DNA from: Candidatus Altimarinota bacterium
GTDB taxonomy: Bacteria > Patescibacteriota > Gracilibacteria > RBG-16-42-10 > JAQVLK01
DNA length: 41,904 nt
Assembly: GCA_028704165.1 (NCBI GenBank)
Contig: JAQVLK010000008.1
Coordinates: forward strand, 1 to 41,904
Reading direction: 5' to 3'
Positions within the stretch are counted from its first letter, which is position 1. Each line of letters opens with the position of its first letter. Below the pieces are notes generated by a model. That model saw only the letters and a program-made list of their open reading frames with translations. It ran no database searches and had not been told where the DNA came from. Below, piece by piece: positions 30,402 to 39,199 of this stretch. The translations under genes were made by a program, and so were the position numbers.

Positions 30402-33400
30402 ATGGAAAATCTAAAAACTAAATCCAATTTCAAAAAATGGATCACCAGCCTCAGCTCAGTGCTGATCTTGGCTTTGATTTTTACAATCTTCAATAGCACA
30501 AGTATTGGAGATTATTTCAAAGCTTCCCTTCCCGGTGGAGTATTACCAAACACTCCTACTTGTACGATTACTGCTACTCCTGATGCAGGTAACTCTCCTC
30601 TCATTATTAATAAATTCACTGTCACTACGACAGGAAGTCCAACCAATTATGGTATCCGGTTTGACGAAGACGGTGAAGTGTATACTGGAGAGGGAGATTT
30701 GGGAACAATTAATGGTGGTGTCTATACCGCTCCCGGTGGTGTCTATACATACACCGAGCTTGGCACACATATAGTTACTTTAGTGGTCTGGACAGACGAA
30801 AGTAATCCAGGTGTTTGTACTGAGACTATTCGTGTAAGTACAGTAGATCCTGTCCCAGAAGAAGCATGTAGCATTAGTTTAAGCCCATACTCTCAATATA
30901 GTGGAGAAGCACCTCTGGATGTTACTTTTGACCTAAGACATCAATATATGCACGAGTATGTAATTGAAAGTTGGGAAATTTATGTAAATACTAGTGACTC
31001 TTTGCCGACCTACAGTTACCAGAGAGATTTACTAGAAACCCAGAATCATACTTACACTAATCCAGGAACTTATGTTGCCAGATTAGTAGTAAATTACGAT
31101 GAGCAAACTGATATTTGTGAATCTGATCCTATCACCGTTCTCCCTGCTAATACAGAAAATGATCAAGTAACTTTTGAGAATACCGTCTATCTCGGCACAA
31201 AAGAAGACTACCTACATGTAGAAGAGCTGGAAGAAGTTGATCCTAACGATGAACTTCCTGCTCCAGCTACCGTAGTTTTGGAATCTCGGATTTCAGACTT
31301 GGAGAGAGATGATGTCTCACTGACACAATTTGCCATTATGGTTAATGAATGGATTGAAGATGGCAATGATATAGAAGATATTTGTGATACCTCTCAGCCC
31401 ATCACGGAAACTTGCTATTTGATGGCTCTCTCAGAAGAGACCTTTGACAATCCTATTCCCAAACAAACTCCTTATACCTTTTATGAAGAAGTTACTTTGG
31501 GACAGGCAAACAGTCAATATTATGTTACGGTCTTCACGAGAGAAACCATCGATGAGAATGCCCCAAATGATGAAGACAAATACCGCTGGGCCAGTACCCA
31601 CAATCGAGACGAAGCCTTGGAGATCAACACCGGTGCCGGAGGAAACACTTCACCGACTTGTAGTATCACTGTTTCTCCTGATCAAGGATATGTCCCTCAT
31701 ACCGTAACTGATTTTGATATCCAAACAAACGCCGGAGATCCCGATGATGAGATCATTGGTTTCACTTTGAATATGGGAGATAATAGCACTATTTATGAAG
31801 GAGAAGGCGATCCGGAAGACAGACCGCAAGGTTCATATACTTATGATCATTCCGCAACATTTATAGTAACTCTCGATATTGAGAATTCCGATGGGCAACA
31901 TGGTGAATGTAAAGACACTGTCTCTGTCAACGAAGGATCAGGTCCAGATAACGCAATTGTTAATATTGATCCGAAAGTCTTGCTGCAAAACGGCAATGAG
32001 TACAACGGTTCTCAAAGATTGAGCACTCCGGCTACTTTGACTTTCGAAGCTACCATGACAGACGAAGAAAATAATGAAGTTGATCTCACTCAATTTGTTG
32101 TTGGTGTTGGTGACTGGATTGATGATCCAAATGAACTACCGGACTCAGCCATTTGTCCCGTAGATTCCGATAATAATATTATTATCAATAACACTTGTTA
32201 TTTCTTCGCTGACACGGACGAGTCTTTCACAGATCCGAATCCACATGGTACTCCTTATACATATTCCCGCACGGTTACTCTAAACCAAGAATTGACTGAT
32301 TATTACTTCACTGTTTATACCCGCGAGACCATTGGCGGAGAATACAGATGGACCGATACACACACCCAAGCTGAAGTAAAAACTATCATAACGGGTGAAG
32401 AAGAACTCGTGGAATACTACGACAAACCGGTTATCATCAGAAGTAGCCTATACCAACCGGAACCAGTTGATTTTGATGGTTTCTACGATGGGGACGAACA
32501 ACGCCCAAGCAGAACTCCCATTATCAAAGAAGGTTCTGTTTTGGGCTTCAGAGCAGTTTTAAACGATACAGATACCGGAGAAAATCCCGCAGATCCTGTT
32601 AATAATGTTAAATATGTCATTAGCAACAGAACAGGAAACGTTCCTCCTCCTTGTGATGTCGTAGATGGAACGGTCATTGTTGATGGCAATTGCTATTATA
32701 CCGAGGGTTCAGAATTAGCAGATACTCCTGTTTCTTTCATTAATTATCTCAAATTCAATCAGGAAGGTGTTTATTACTTTGATATCTATGCGGACGAGCA
32801 CGTCACTCTGGAAAATGGCAATGAATACGATGTTCGTGAAAGAACAAACACCGATACCGAAGAATCCGTCAGAGTTACCGTCTTGGCGGAAGAAATTCCA
32901 CCTGTGGTACAGTACGGAGACGTAACATTGGAACTTACCATTCCTCTTCAGGATCGTGATAACAATCCGAATACAGATCGTGGCACAAATACAGCGACAG
33001 TCTGGCTCAAGCTGGAAAGCCAAGTAATCGAAATAGCTCCCAGAGTAACCAGCTTCCAAACAGATGCCGAAGGACGTGCCAGTGTCAGCTTCCAGAATGT
33101 ACCGTTGGGAGCAAATACGATCACTGTCAAAACTGACCAACATCTCGCAAAAGCCAGAGCAGTTAAGCTAGTGACGGGCAGCAATACAGTGAGTTTTGAT
33201 TACCTCTTGGGTGGAGACATCGCCGGTAACGCACATCCGGTTGCTCAAGGAACATTTGATGACTTGGTAAACTCGGTTGATATCGGTGATCTTTACCTTT
33301 ACTGGGGTACCAAACTGGGAGAAGCTGATTACAGCAGAATAGCTGACTTGGATGCCAATACAGAAGTTGGTGCCGAAGACTTCTCTACTCTGATCTCCAA

Positions 33401-33425
33401 TGCAGGTAAAAACGGCGAATGGTAG
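30402..33425 (+). CDS. Large membrane-tethered dockerin protein 1
   Basis: 1007 residues. An N-terminal hydrophobic helix (about 14-33) acts as signal anchor or signal peptide. The ectodomain has three PKD-like units that start with Cys (CTITATPDAGNSPL, CSISLSPYSQYSGEAPLDV, CSITVSPDQGYVPHTV) and repeated longer beta domains sharing TPATLTFEAT, VGVGDWIDD and FTVYTRETI. From 841 comes a CnaB-like domain (LTIPLQDRDNNPNTDRGTN). The dockerin is at 937-1005: GGDIAGN, VDIGDLYLYWG, then DLDANTEVGAEDF as a calcium loop. It should dock on a cohesin, most likely the lipoprotein encoded just upstream. No catalytic domain is seen. A strong terminator follows. Confidence 0.82.
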   Translation: MENLKTKSNFKKWITSLSSVLILALIFTIFNSTSIGDYFKASLPGGVLPNTPTCTITATPDAGNSPLIINKFTVTTTGSPTNYGIRFDEDGEVYTGEGDLGTINGGVYTAPGGVYTYTELGTHIVTLVVWTDESNPGVCTETIRVSTVDPVPEEACSISLSPYSQYSGEAPLDVTFDLRHQYMHEYVIESWEIYVNTSDSLPTYSYQRDLLETQNHTYTNPGTYVARLVVNYDEQTDICESDPITVLPANTENDQVTFENTVYLGTKEDYLHVEELEEVDPNDELPAPATVVLESRISDLERDDVSLTQFAIMVNEWIEDGNDIEDICDTSQPITETCYLMALSEETFDNPIPKQTPYTFYEEVTLGQANSQYYVTVFTRETIDENAPNDEDKYRWASTHNRDEALEINTGAGGNTSPTCSITVSPDQGYVPHTVTDFDIQTNAGDPDDEIIGFTLNMGDNSTIYEGEGDPEDRPQGSYTYDHSATFIVTLDIENSDGQHGECKDTVSVNEGSGPDNAIVNIDPKVLLQNGNEYNGSQRLSTPATLTFEATMTDEENNEVDLTQFVVGVGDWIDDPNELPDSAICPVDSDNNIIINNTCYFFADTDESFTDPNPHGTPYTYSRTVTLNQELTDYYFTVYTRETIGGEYRWTDTHTQAEVKTIITGEEELVEYYDKPVIIRSSLYQPEPVDFDGFYDGDEQRPSRTPIIKEGSVLGFRAVLNDTDTGENPADPVNNVKYVISNRTGNVPPPCDVVDGTVIVDGNCYYTEGSELADTPVSFINYLKFNQEGVYYFDIYADEHVTLENGNEYDVRERTNTDTEESVRVTVLAEEIPPVVQYGDVTLELTIPLQDRDNNPNTDRGTNTATVWLKLESQVIEIAPRVTSFQTDAEGRASVSFQNVPLGANTITVKTDQHLAKARAVKLVTGSNTVSFDYLLGGDIAGNAHPVAQGTFDDLVNSVDIGDLYLYWGTKLGEADYSRIADLDANTEVGAEDFSTLISNAGKNGEW

Positions 33426-33449
33426 AATAGATCTTTCATATTATAAAAA

Positions 33450-33480
33450 GAGCTGACCAGATGGTCGGCTCTTTTTTTTT
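33450..33480 (+). terminator. Rho-independent terminator of cohesin-dockerin operon 1
   Basis: GAGCTGACC (33450-33458), loop AGAT, GGTCGGCTC (33463-33471) with one G-U pair, then nine T (33472-33480). Confidence 0.93.
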
Positions 33481-33571
33481 GGAACTCCCGCCTGAGGCGG
33501 ATAAGCATTTCAACCAGTACAGTCAGTGATACAGTTCCGCCAAGGCGGATCAGTAATACAGTAAATACAAT
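33481..33571. repeat. Palindromes between the two cohesin-dockerin operons
   Basis: CCGCC-TGA-GGCGG (33488-33500) and TTCCGCC-AA-GGCGGAT-like (33536-33549) with CAGTGATACAG/CAGTAATACAG words between and after them. Part of a 676-bp gene-free spacer (33426-34102). Confidence 0.6.
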
Positions 33572-33616
33572 CCGTACTTAAGCACTTATTTACTTGGTCA
33601 CTTAAGTACTGTTTCC
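33572..33616. repeat. 45-bp inverted repeat, left copy
   Basis: Exact reverse complement of 41156-41200 (45 of 45). Starts CCGTACTTAAGCACTT and ends AGTACTGTTTCC. It also has 9-bp internal arms (GTACTTAAG and CTTAAGTAC). Confidence 0.92.
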
Positions 33617-33666
33617 CTCATTCAACAATATAACAATTGAACAATATAAGCATTCCAACTATTAAC

Positions 33667-33694
33667 TTGAGTGCAAGTGAAAGTGCTAGTCACT
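33667..33694. repeat. 28-bp inverted repeat, left copy
   Basis: Exact reverse complement of 41116-41143. Beyond it, 33711-33736 and 41085-41108 remain similar (words like CCCTAAACACTCCACCCTAG), so the inverted block spans about 165 bp on the left and 115 bp on the right. Confidence 0.9.
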
Positions 33695-33760
33695 CGTCAC
33701 TAGTTCTTCTGCCCTAAACACTCCACCCTAGTCACTGCCTTCCCCAAACTCCTTTTTCGA

Positions 33761-33992
33761 TGATCAGGGATCAGTTGAAAAATCCCCGTAAAAATAAGTA
33801 GCTATGTTGCTAAGGAACTAAGACTTGGACATATCGTGTTTCCTCTTGCCCCCCCTTAGCTTCTAGCCACAAAGTCACAAAGTAACACCTTCGGCGTGGC
33901 CCCGTTGGGGCTATTAGCTAATAGTTCCTTGCTTTATATCTTGCTAATTCTTGGTGATTTTATCGGGGAAAAAATGCGTTGATCCATGATCA
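33761..33992. other. Strongly self-complementary 230-nt region
   Basis: Nested pairing arms: TGATCA 33761-33766/33987-33992, GGATCA 33768-33773/33980-33985, CCCCG 33784-33788/33964-33968, AAAAT 33791-33795/33957-33961 and AAGGAACTA 33812-33820/33922-33930. Inside, GGCCCC-GTT-GGGGCT is a further hairpin. No reading frame is credible. Could be a non-coding RNA, a leader or a degenerate element. Confidence 0.5.
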
Positions 33993-34019
33993 GATCTTGG
34001 GAAAAGAAGCAGAAAACTC

Positions 34020-34048
34020 TTGTATTAGACCACGTTTTCTGCTATAAT
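34020..34048 (+). promoter_or_regulatory. Promoter of the second cohesin-dockerin operon
   Basis: TTGTAT (34020-34025), 17-bp spacer, TATAAT (34043-34048), followed by GTTATGAT as in operon 1. Start near 34055, leaving a 48-nt A/T-rich leader. Confidence 0.8.
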
Positions 34049-34102
34049 GTTATGATAAATCTATAAATTTAGTCCTAAAACAAATCCTAAAAACAAACTG
34101 CC

Positions 34103-34588
34103 ATGTCTAAGAAAACGTTATTTTCAGCGCTTCTCATAGCCACCTTCTTAGGTGCTTGCACGACTCAGAGCGGAGCTAGTTTCGGCTTTAGTCAAGAAGA
34201 AGTAAGCTTAAATGTCGGTGAAGAAGTTACTGTTGATATGGTACTGAATTCAGAAGTCGCCATCGATGCAGTAGATGCTTTGCTCATTTACGACGAGGAA
34301 ATGTTGAGCTTGGAACGCGCCAGTAAAGGCGAAATTTTTGAAATCTATCCTTTCAAGGTTGTTGATAACAAAGAAGGCGAAGCCAAGATCAGTGCCGCCA
34401 GTAGAGACAATTTCTTTACCGGTACTGGTACTTATGCAACTTTGACTTTCAAAGCATTGCAGGCTGGTGAAAGCACTGTTAGCTATGTTTATGACAAAAA
34501 AGTTGAATCACATTCTGACACTGATGTTATGAGCCAAGGACAAGATCTTTTGGGGAAAGTTCAGACCCTAACCGTAAATGCAAATTAA
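34103..34588 (+). CDS. Cohesin-like lipoprotein 2
   Basis: 161 residues. The lipoprotein signal peptide ends in LGAC, with Cys19 as the lipidation site. A single cohesin-like beta-sandwich follows (VSLNVGEEVTVDMVLNSEV, DALLIYDEEMLSLERASKG, GTYATLTFKALQAGESTVSY). Paralogue of 29893-30375, sharing GEIFE(V/I)YP, GEAK(V/I)SAAS and MSQGQD. Its 3' end overlaps the first possible start of the dockerin gene by 11 nt, so translation may be coupled. It probably presents a docking site on the membrane for the dockerin encoded next. Confidence 0.82.
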   Translation: MSKKTLFSALLIATFLGACTTQSGASFGFSQEEVSLNVGEEVTVDMVLNSEVAIDAVDALLIYDEEMLSLERASKGEIFEIYPFKVVDNKEGEAKISAASRDNFFTGTGTYATLTFKALQAGESTVSYVYDKKVESHSDTDVMSQGQDLLGKVQTLTVNAN

Positions 34589-37109
34589 TATGTTATTCAA
34601 GAAAGTAAATACAAACAAAATTTCAAAGAAAGAAATTACGCTGATAGTTTTAGCTATGAGTGCTTTGGCATTTTTGTTTTCTCTTTACAGTAATCCGGAT
34701 TGGTTTGAATCTAAATTAACCGGTCTCTCAAGTGTTGGAGAACAAGACGGCGTAGCAGAAGAAACAAAGAATAATGTTCCAGAGATTAATGAGCTAAAAA
34801 TTACTCCTGAGAACTTTGTTTTCGATAAAGTTTCAGTTCTTGGTCTAAATATTTCCGCCAATGATCAAGATGGAATTTCAGATTTAGCAGAGCAAGCTGT
34901 TGTTTATTTGCTGGACAAAGAAATGACCGACAGCGAATCAGCTTATGCATATGTTAATTCCGTCAATGGTTTTAACACCTGTGAGTCACTCAACGGACTT
35001 CCTTGTCAGATCAGCTTAAGCGGTCCTGATAGATCAGGAAATTATGAGACAGCTACAGAATTTTTAGCAAATAAGCAAGGTACCTTAAGTTATCTTGCGG
35101 TAGTGAATGATTTACAAGGAGCGGTTACTTACGCAATTGGCAAGTTTATGGTTGCAGAAGCAACTCCTGCCAACACCCCCCCCAGCATTTCAAAAACTTA
35201 TCCTCTTAACCAGAGTGAATTCAAGACTGGTGTGGAAAGTACCGTAATAGTTTCTGTCGAAGCTATGGATGCTGATGGCACTAGTGATCTAGCGGACCAA
35301 GCCAGTTTTTATCTTTTCGATGAGAGCTTCAAATCTGAAGAAGAAGCTATTGAAACGGCAAATACGATGGATACAAGTCTCAAAGACTACAGTTGTCATA
35401 AAAACGCAAATCTACCATGCAAGTTACTTATCTTGGGAAAGAGCGAAGTAGACGGTAAAAGTGTTGTTTATAAAGAGACTAGCTCTTTCATTGCGAATTC
35501 AGTAGGTGAAAAGTCTTTCTTAGCCGTCGTCAAAGACCGACAGGGGGCTACTGCCTATAGTTTCGGTAAGTTTGAAGTAGTAGGCGAAACTACTGAGGCT
35601 AAGGCACCTCAGATCGCGGATCACAGTTTTGAAATCGTTCAATTATCCTTTGCCGATACAAACACGGCCAAAACACAATTGACTGCTTATGATGAGAATT
35701 CAGATTTAGAAAATACTGCAACTCTTTATCTTTTTGATGAGGTATATGACAAGCTACCTCAAATCGATAAAGTAGCAGATATTGCCAATTTTATGGAAGA
35801 GAATGGTGTTGATGAACTGAAAGATTGTGCAATCGGAGTCAATTTACCATGTCAAGACTCAATCTCTGGAGCCGAAGTTGATACTTCGTTAGGAAATCTA
35901 AAATATCTCGGTGAAACAAATTTTGAAACCAGCTCAGCAGGAAAGAAAACTTATTTGATCGTAGTTTCAGATAGCCTTGAGAATGCCGCCACCGTTTTCG
36001 GAACTTTTGAAGTCTCCGAAGGCAGCACTCCTCCCGTAGGAAACAGTCCTCCTAGCATCGTGAGTCATCAGGCAGAAATGGTAACCAAAACTCCTCGTGT
36101 AAGAGAGCCTCTTCTATCCTCTGTCAAGCTAAATGCCAGTGATATCGACAATAATCTGAAGACTGTTGCTGCAATGTACATCCTGGATCAAGAACTCCAG
36201 AACATACCAAAAATAAGTTCTTTGGCAGAGCTCGCAGAATACTTTGAATCAGAAGGACTTAAAACCAGTCTTCCAAGTTGCAACCAAGGAGTGACAGTTA
36301 ATCCTCAGACATTACCTTGCTCTAGCGTGATTCCTGAATCAGAATCAGTAGGCATCGCAAATGAGAAGATATATACAGGAGTTATCCCTTTCTCAACTTC
36401 AACAGCCGGCAAGAAAACTTATTTAATCCTCGCTATAGATGATGAATTAGCTACTGATTCTGTCTCCGGAACTTTTGAAGTTCTGGGAACTAGTCCAACT
36501 GAGGAAACTTGTTTTGATGGTATTCAGAATCAGAATGAGACTGGCGTGGATTGTGGCGGAGTCTGTGAGCCTTGCGAAGGAGAAGAAACAGCCGATGTTT
36601 TAATCCTGCTCTCTATTCCACTCCAAGATCGTGACAATAATCCTGCCACAGATCGTGGTACTAACAGTACAGAGGTTTGGATTGGCCTTTATAAGGATCT
36701 TACTCTTAATCCTGTTTATACTACGAAGTTTACAACTAATCCTAACGGAGAAGCTATTCTTTCTCTTACAAATTTCGAACTTGGAAATTATATTGCTGTA
36801 GTTAAGACGAGCCAGCATCTCTCTAAGGCCCTTGACGTCAACCTAGTTGCAGGTGAAAACCAAATCACCTTCCCCTACTTGTTGGCTGGCGATATTGCAG
36901 GAAACCGCAACCAAGTAGCAATCGGAACATTTGATGACTTGGTAAACTCTGTTGATATCGGCGAAATATACCTTTATTGGGGCGTAAAACGTAGCCAAGC
37001 AGATTACAATTATATCCCGGATCTTGATGGCAATGGGGAGATCGGTGCCGAGGATTTCTCAACCTTAATCTCCAATGCAGGCAAGCAAGGTGATTTAGCA
37101 AACAAGTAA
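34578..37109 (+). CDS. Large membrane-tethered dockerin protein 2
   Basis: 843 residues; the second ATG at 34590, 1 nt after the lipoprotein stop, is an equally good start. A hydrophobic helix at about 21-41 follows a Lys-rich start. Four ~130-residue beta repeats come next, each beginning like PPSI or APQI and ending like KTYLIVVSDSLENAATVFGT. At 644-665 is a Cys-knot-like motif (DCGGVCEPC) that recurs in the SLH protein. A CnaB-like domain (LSIPLQDRDNNPATDRGTN) and a dockerin at 769-838 (AGDIAGN, VDIGEIYLYWG, DLDGNGEIGAEDF) close the protein. The last ~165 residues closely match dockerin protein 1, but the upstream repeats differ. Confidence 0.83.
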   Translation: MQINMLFKKVNTNKISKKEITLIVLAMSALAFLFSLYSNPDWFESKLTGLSSVGEQDGVAEETKNNVPEINELKITPENFVFDKVSVLGLNISANDQDGISDLAEQAVVYLLDKEMTDSESAYAYVNSVNGFNTCESLNGLPCQISLSGPDRSGNYETATEFLANKQGTLSYLAVVNDLQGAVTYAIGKFMVAEATPANTPPSISKTYPLNQSEFKTGVESTVIVSVEAMDADGTSDLADQASFYLFDESFKSEEEAIETANTMDTSLKDYSCHKNANLPCKLLILGKSEVDGKSVVYKETSSFIANSVGEKSFLAVVKDRQGATAYSFGKFEVVGETTEAKAPQIADHSFEIVQLSFADTNTAKTQLTAYDENSDLENTATLYLFDEVYDKLPQIDKVADIANFMEENGVDELKDCAIGVNLPCQDSISGAEVDTSLGNLKYLGETNFETSSAGKKTYLIVVSDSLENAATVFGTFEVSEGSTPPVGNSPPSIVSHQAEMVTKTPRVREPLLSSVKLNASDIDNNLKTVAAMYILDQELQNIPKISSLAELAEYFESEGLKTSLPSCNQGVTVNPQTLPCSSVIPESESVGIANEKIYTGVIPFSTSTAGKKTYLILAIDDELATDSVSGTFEVLGTSPTEETCFDGIQNQNETGVDCGGVCEPCEGEETADVLILLSIPLQDRDNNPATDRGTNSTEVWIGLYKDLTLNPVYTTKFTTNPNGEAILSLTNFELGNYIAVVKTSQHLSKALDVNLVAGENQITFPYLLAGDIAGNRNQVAIGTFDDLVNSVDIGEIYLYWGVKRSQADYNYIPDLDGNGEIGAEDFSTLISNAGKQGDLANK

Positions 37110-37143
37110 CAAAAACCTTTAAAATATAAACTAAATAAAAAAC

Positions 37144-39129
37144 ATGAAAAACGTAAAAACAAAAAAATACGCTTTAGGACTTGTTACCTTGCTGGTAGCA
37201 ATGACAGGTCTAGTCCTATTCGTAAAGGATGCTCCGGTCCTGGATGTCAAAGCCAGTCTGGTGTCCTACTTTGAGTTATCAACTGCCACCACTCTAAGTG
37301 GTAGTGACAACACAGCTACTTTGTCAGTAGGAGAGGCAGACGAGATCTTCGTCTTGCTTGATACTAATACAGAGTATATTACCGCTGCTGATGTTGAGAT
37401 CCTTTATGATTCTACTTATTTAGGAGTCACGAACGGTAGTGGCAGTGCTGTGACCAGCGCCAATGTCTCTACTTGGACCAACGCTTTCACTGCAGTCGGA
37501 GCTTATAGCACCAACACTGTAACTGCCACCGGATCCGGTAGTCAGATTAATGTATCTTGGGGTGCAAGTACCGGCGAAACATATCAAACCAGTGGTACCA
37601 ATGACATTTTCGCTTCTTTTTATGTAGAAGGAAAGGCTGTAACTTCAAGTACTACGATGAGATTTGACTTCACTCAAGGTGAAGATACCACTACTGACAC
37701 AGACGCCACTCGTTTGAGCGGTACTGGTAGTACAACCATTGATACCCTTAATGATTGTTATGATCTGACTTTCTCTGTCACCAGCGCCATCGATGTCACA
37801 CTGCAAAAGGAAGCAGATGACACTATTTATGAGTACGAAGACGATGATGAACTTGAGATTGATTACACTATCGATATTACTAACAACAACACTTCCAGTG
37901 TCTCTTTGGATCTCGAAGACACCATTGGCGACGAGATTGATGAATTCTTTGATGAATTGGATTCCGATGATTTGGAAGATATCAAGACTGAAATGCTTGA
38001 TACTTTAGAGATCGATCCTAGCACTGCTGCCAGTGCCAGTGATATGGATAGCGATGAGACCGATCTTGATGATGGCACTCTGGATATCGCTGATATCAGT
38101 ATTGCAGCTGATGACGAAGTCCAAGTAACCTACACTTTGACACTACCTGATGATTTGGATCTAGATTCATTTGATTGGGATGAAGACGTTCGCTACGGCG
38201 ATGATATCTATGAAGAAGACATCGATACTTCAGGTAATGACTATGACGATGAAGATGAAGCTCTGGGAGAACCTGACGGAACTTGGGTTTCACTGGGAGA
38301 AGACGGCGAGATCGAGATTGAACTTCCTGCAGGAATTTACCTCGTGAACGGTAGCGGAGATGACTTACGTGTTTACGAGATCGACGACCCAGATGTAGAT
38401 GAAGATATGGATGATGAAGAATACGTAGTTTCCTTCAGTGAGACTTGTACTTCAAGCTACGAAGAAGCTGATAATGAAGAATCCGATACTGCAGACTTTG
38501 ATTTGGACGACACCAATCTCGAATATGCTCGTTGTATCAAGATCACTGACCAGAGTGATGCTGACGGTGATGCTCCCGGTGTAGATATCGATGCTATCGC
38601 ATTGTTACACGTTGGTAAAATATTGAACAACACGGTTACCACTACAGCCTCGAATGATGAAAGTGATACAGATAGTTTTGAATTGGTCGTAGACTTGAGT
38701 GTCTTGTTTGAGGAATTGGATGACATCGATGATGGGGATGGCGACGATGATGATCTTCCTCCTCCGGTACCAAGCAGCCTCAGTGTCATATGTACTCCAA
38801 GTGTGATTCCAGTAGAAGCTAGCGCTACTTGTTTAGCAACTTACTACGATGGCACCTTGGCAACTTACATGGATGCCAGTGCTGTTTCAACTTGGACTTC
38901 AAGCAATACCACTATCGCTACTGTTAGTGGTCCACAAGTTACCGGTGTTGCAGCCGGCACAGCTTATGTTACTGCAAGTTACAATGGCTACACTGCTTCG
39001 GCTTTGCTGACCGTCACTGCTGCCAGCTTGCCGGTTACAGGAGCTACTTCCGGACTGTTACTGGCGCTACTTTCCACAATCGCAATTATGCTTGTTCACA
39101 GAATGACACTCGTCAGAAATAAAAACTAA
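37144..39129 (+). CDS. Acidic cohesin-like protein with LPVTG sortase signal
   Basis: 661 residues. N-terminal signal or anchor (ALGLVTLLVAMTGLVLFV). A cohesin-like domain occupies about 40-195 (ATLSVGEADEIFVLLDTNTE, DVEILYDSTYLGV). A DUF11-like segment (VTLQKEADDTIYEYEDDDEL) leads into an extremely Asp/Glu-rich middle to about 540. A Big2-type Ig domain follows (SSLSVICTPSVIPVEASATC to YTASALLTV). The C-terminus is a sortase signal: LPVTG (629-633), a hydrophobic stretch and the basic tail HRMTLVRNKN. It would be covalently attached to the cell wall. No sortase gene lies in the window. It follows dockerin 2 by 34 nt and may share its transcript. Confidence 0.8.
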   Translation: MKNVKTKKYALGLVTLLVAMTGLVLFVKDAPVLDVKASLVSYFELSTATTLSGSDNTATLSVGEADEIFVLLDTNTEYITAADVEILYDSTYLGVTNGSGSAVTSANVSTWTNAFTAVGAYSTNTVTATGSGSQINVSWGASTGETYQTSGTNDIFASFYVEGKAVTSSTTMRFDFTQGEDTTTDTDATRLSGTGSTTIDTLNDCYDLTFSVTSAIDVTLQKEADDTIYEYEDDDELEIDYTIDITNNNTSSVSLDLEDTIGDEIDEFFDELDSDDLEDIKTEMLDTLEIDPSTAASASDMDSDETDLDDGTLDIADISIAADDEVQVTYTLTLPDDLDLDSFDWDEDVRYGDDIYEEDIDTSGNDYDDEDEALGEPDGTWVSLGEDGEIEIELPAGIYLVNGSGDDLRVYEIDDPDVDEDMDDEEYVVSFSETCTSSYEEADNEESDTADFDLDDTNLEYARCIKITDQSDADGDAPGVDIDAIALLHVGKILNNTVTTTASNDESDTDSFELVVDLSVLFEELDDIDDGDGDDDDLPPPVPSSLSVICTPSVIPVEASATCLATYYDGTLATYMDASAVSTWTSSNTTIATVSGPQVTGVAAGTAYVTASYNGYTASALLTVTAASLPVTGATSGLLLALLSTIAIMLVHRMTLVRNKN

Positions 39130-39136
39130 AAATGCC

Positions 39137-39177
39137 GGAGGGAGTTCAGTTCTAAAAAAGACTCCCTCCCCTCTTTC
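39137..39177 (+). terminator. Terminator-like hairpin after the LPVTG gene
   Basis: GGAGGGAGT (39137-39145) pairs with ACTCCCTCC (39161-39169), loop 15 nt, followed by the pyrimidine run CCTCTTTCT rather than a pure U-tract. May attenuate transcription into the SLH gene. Confidence 0.55.
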
Positions 39178-39199
39178 TCAACACACAAACAGAAATTAC

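Noticed and set aside
37863..38789. Serine-rich minus-strand frames opposite the LPVTG gene
   Set aside because: They are the complement of Asp/Glu codon runs (GAT, GAA, GAC) and have no start context or promoter.
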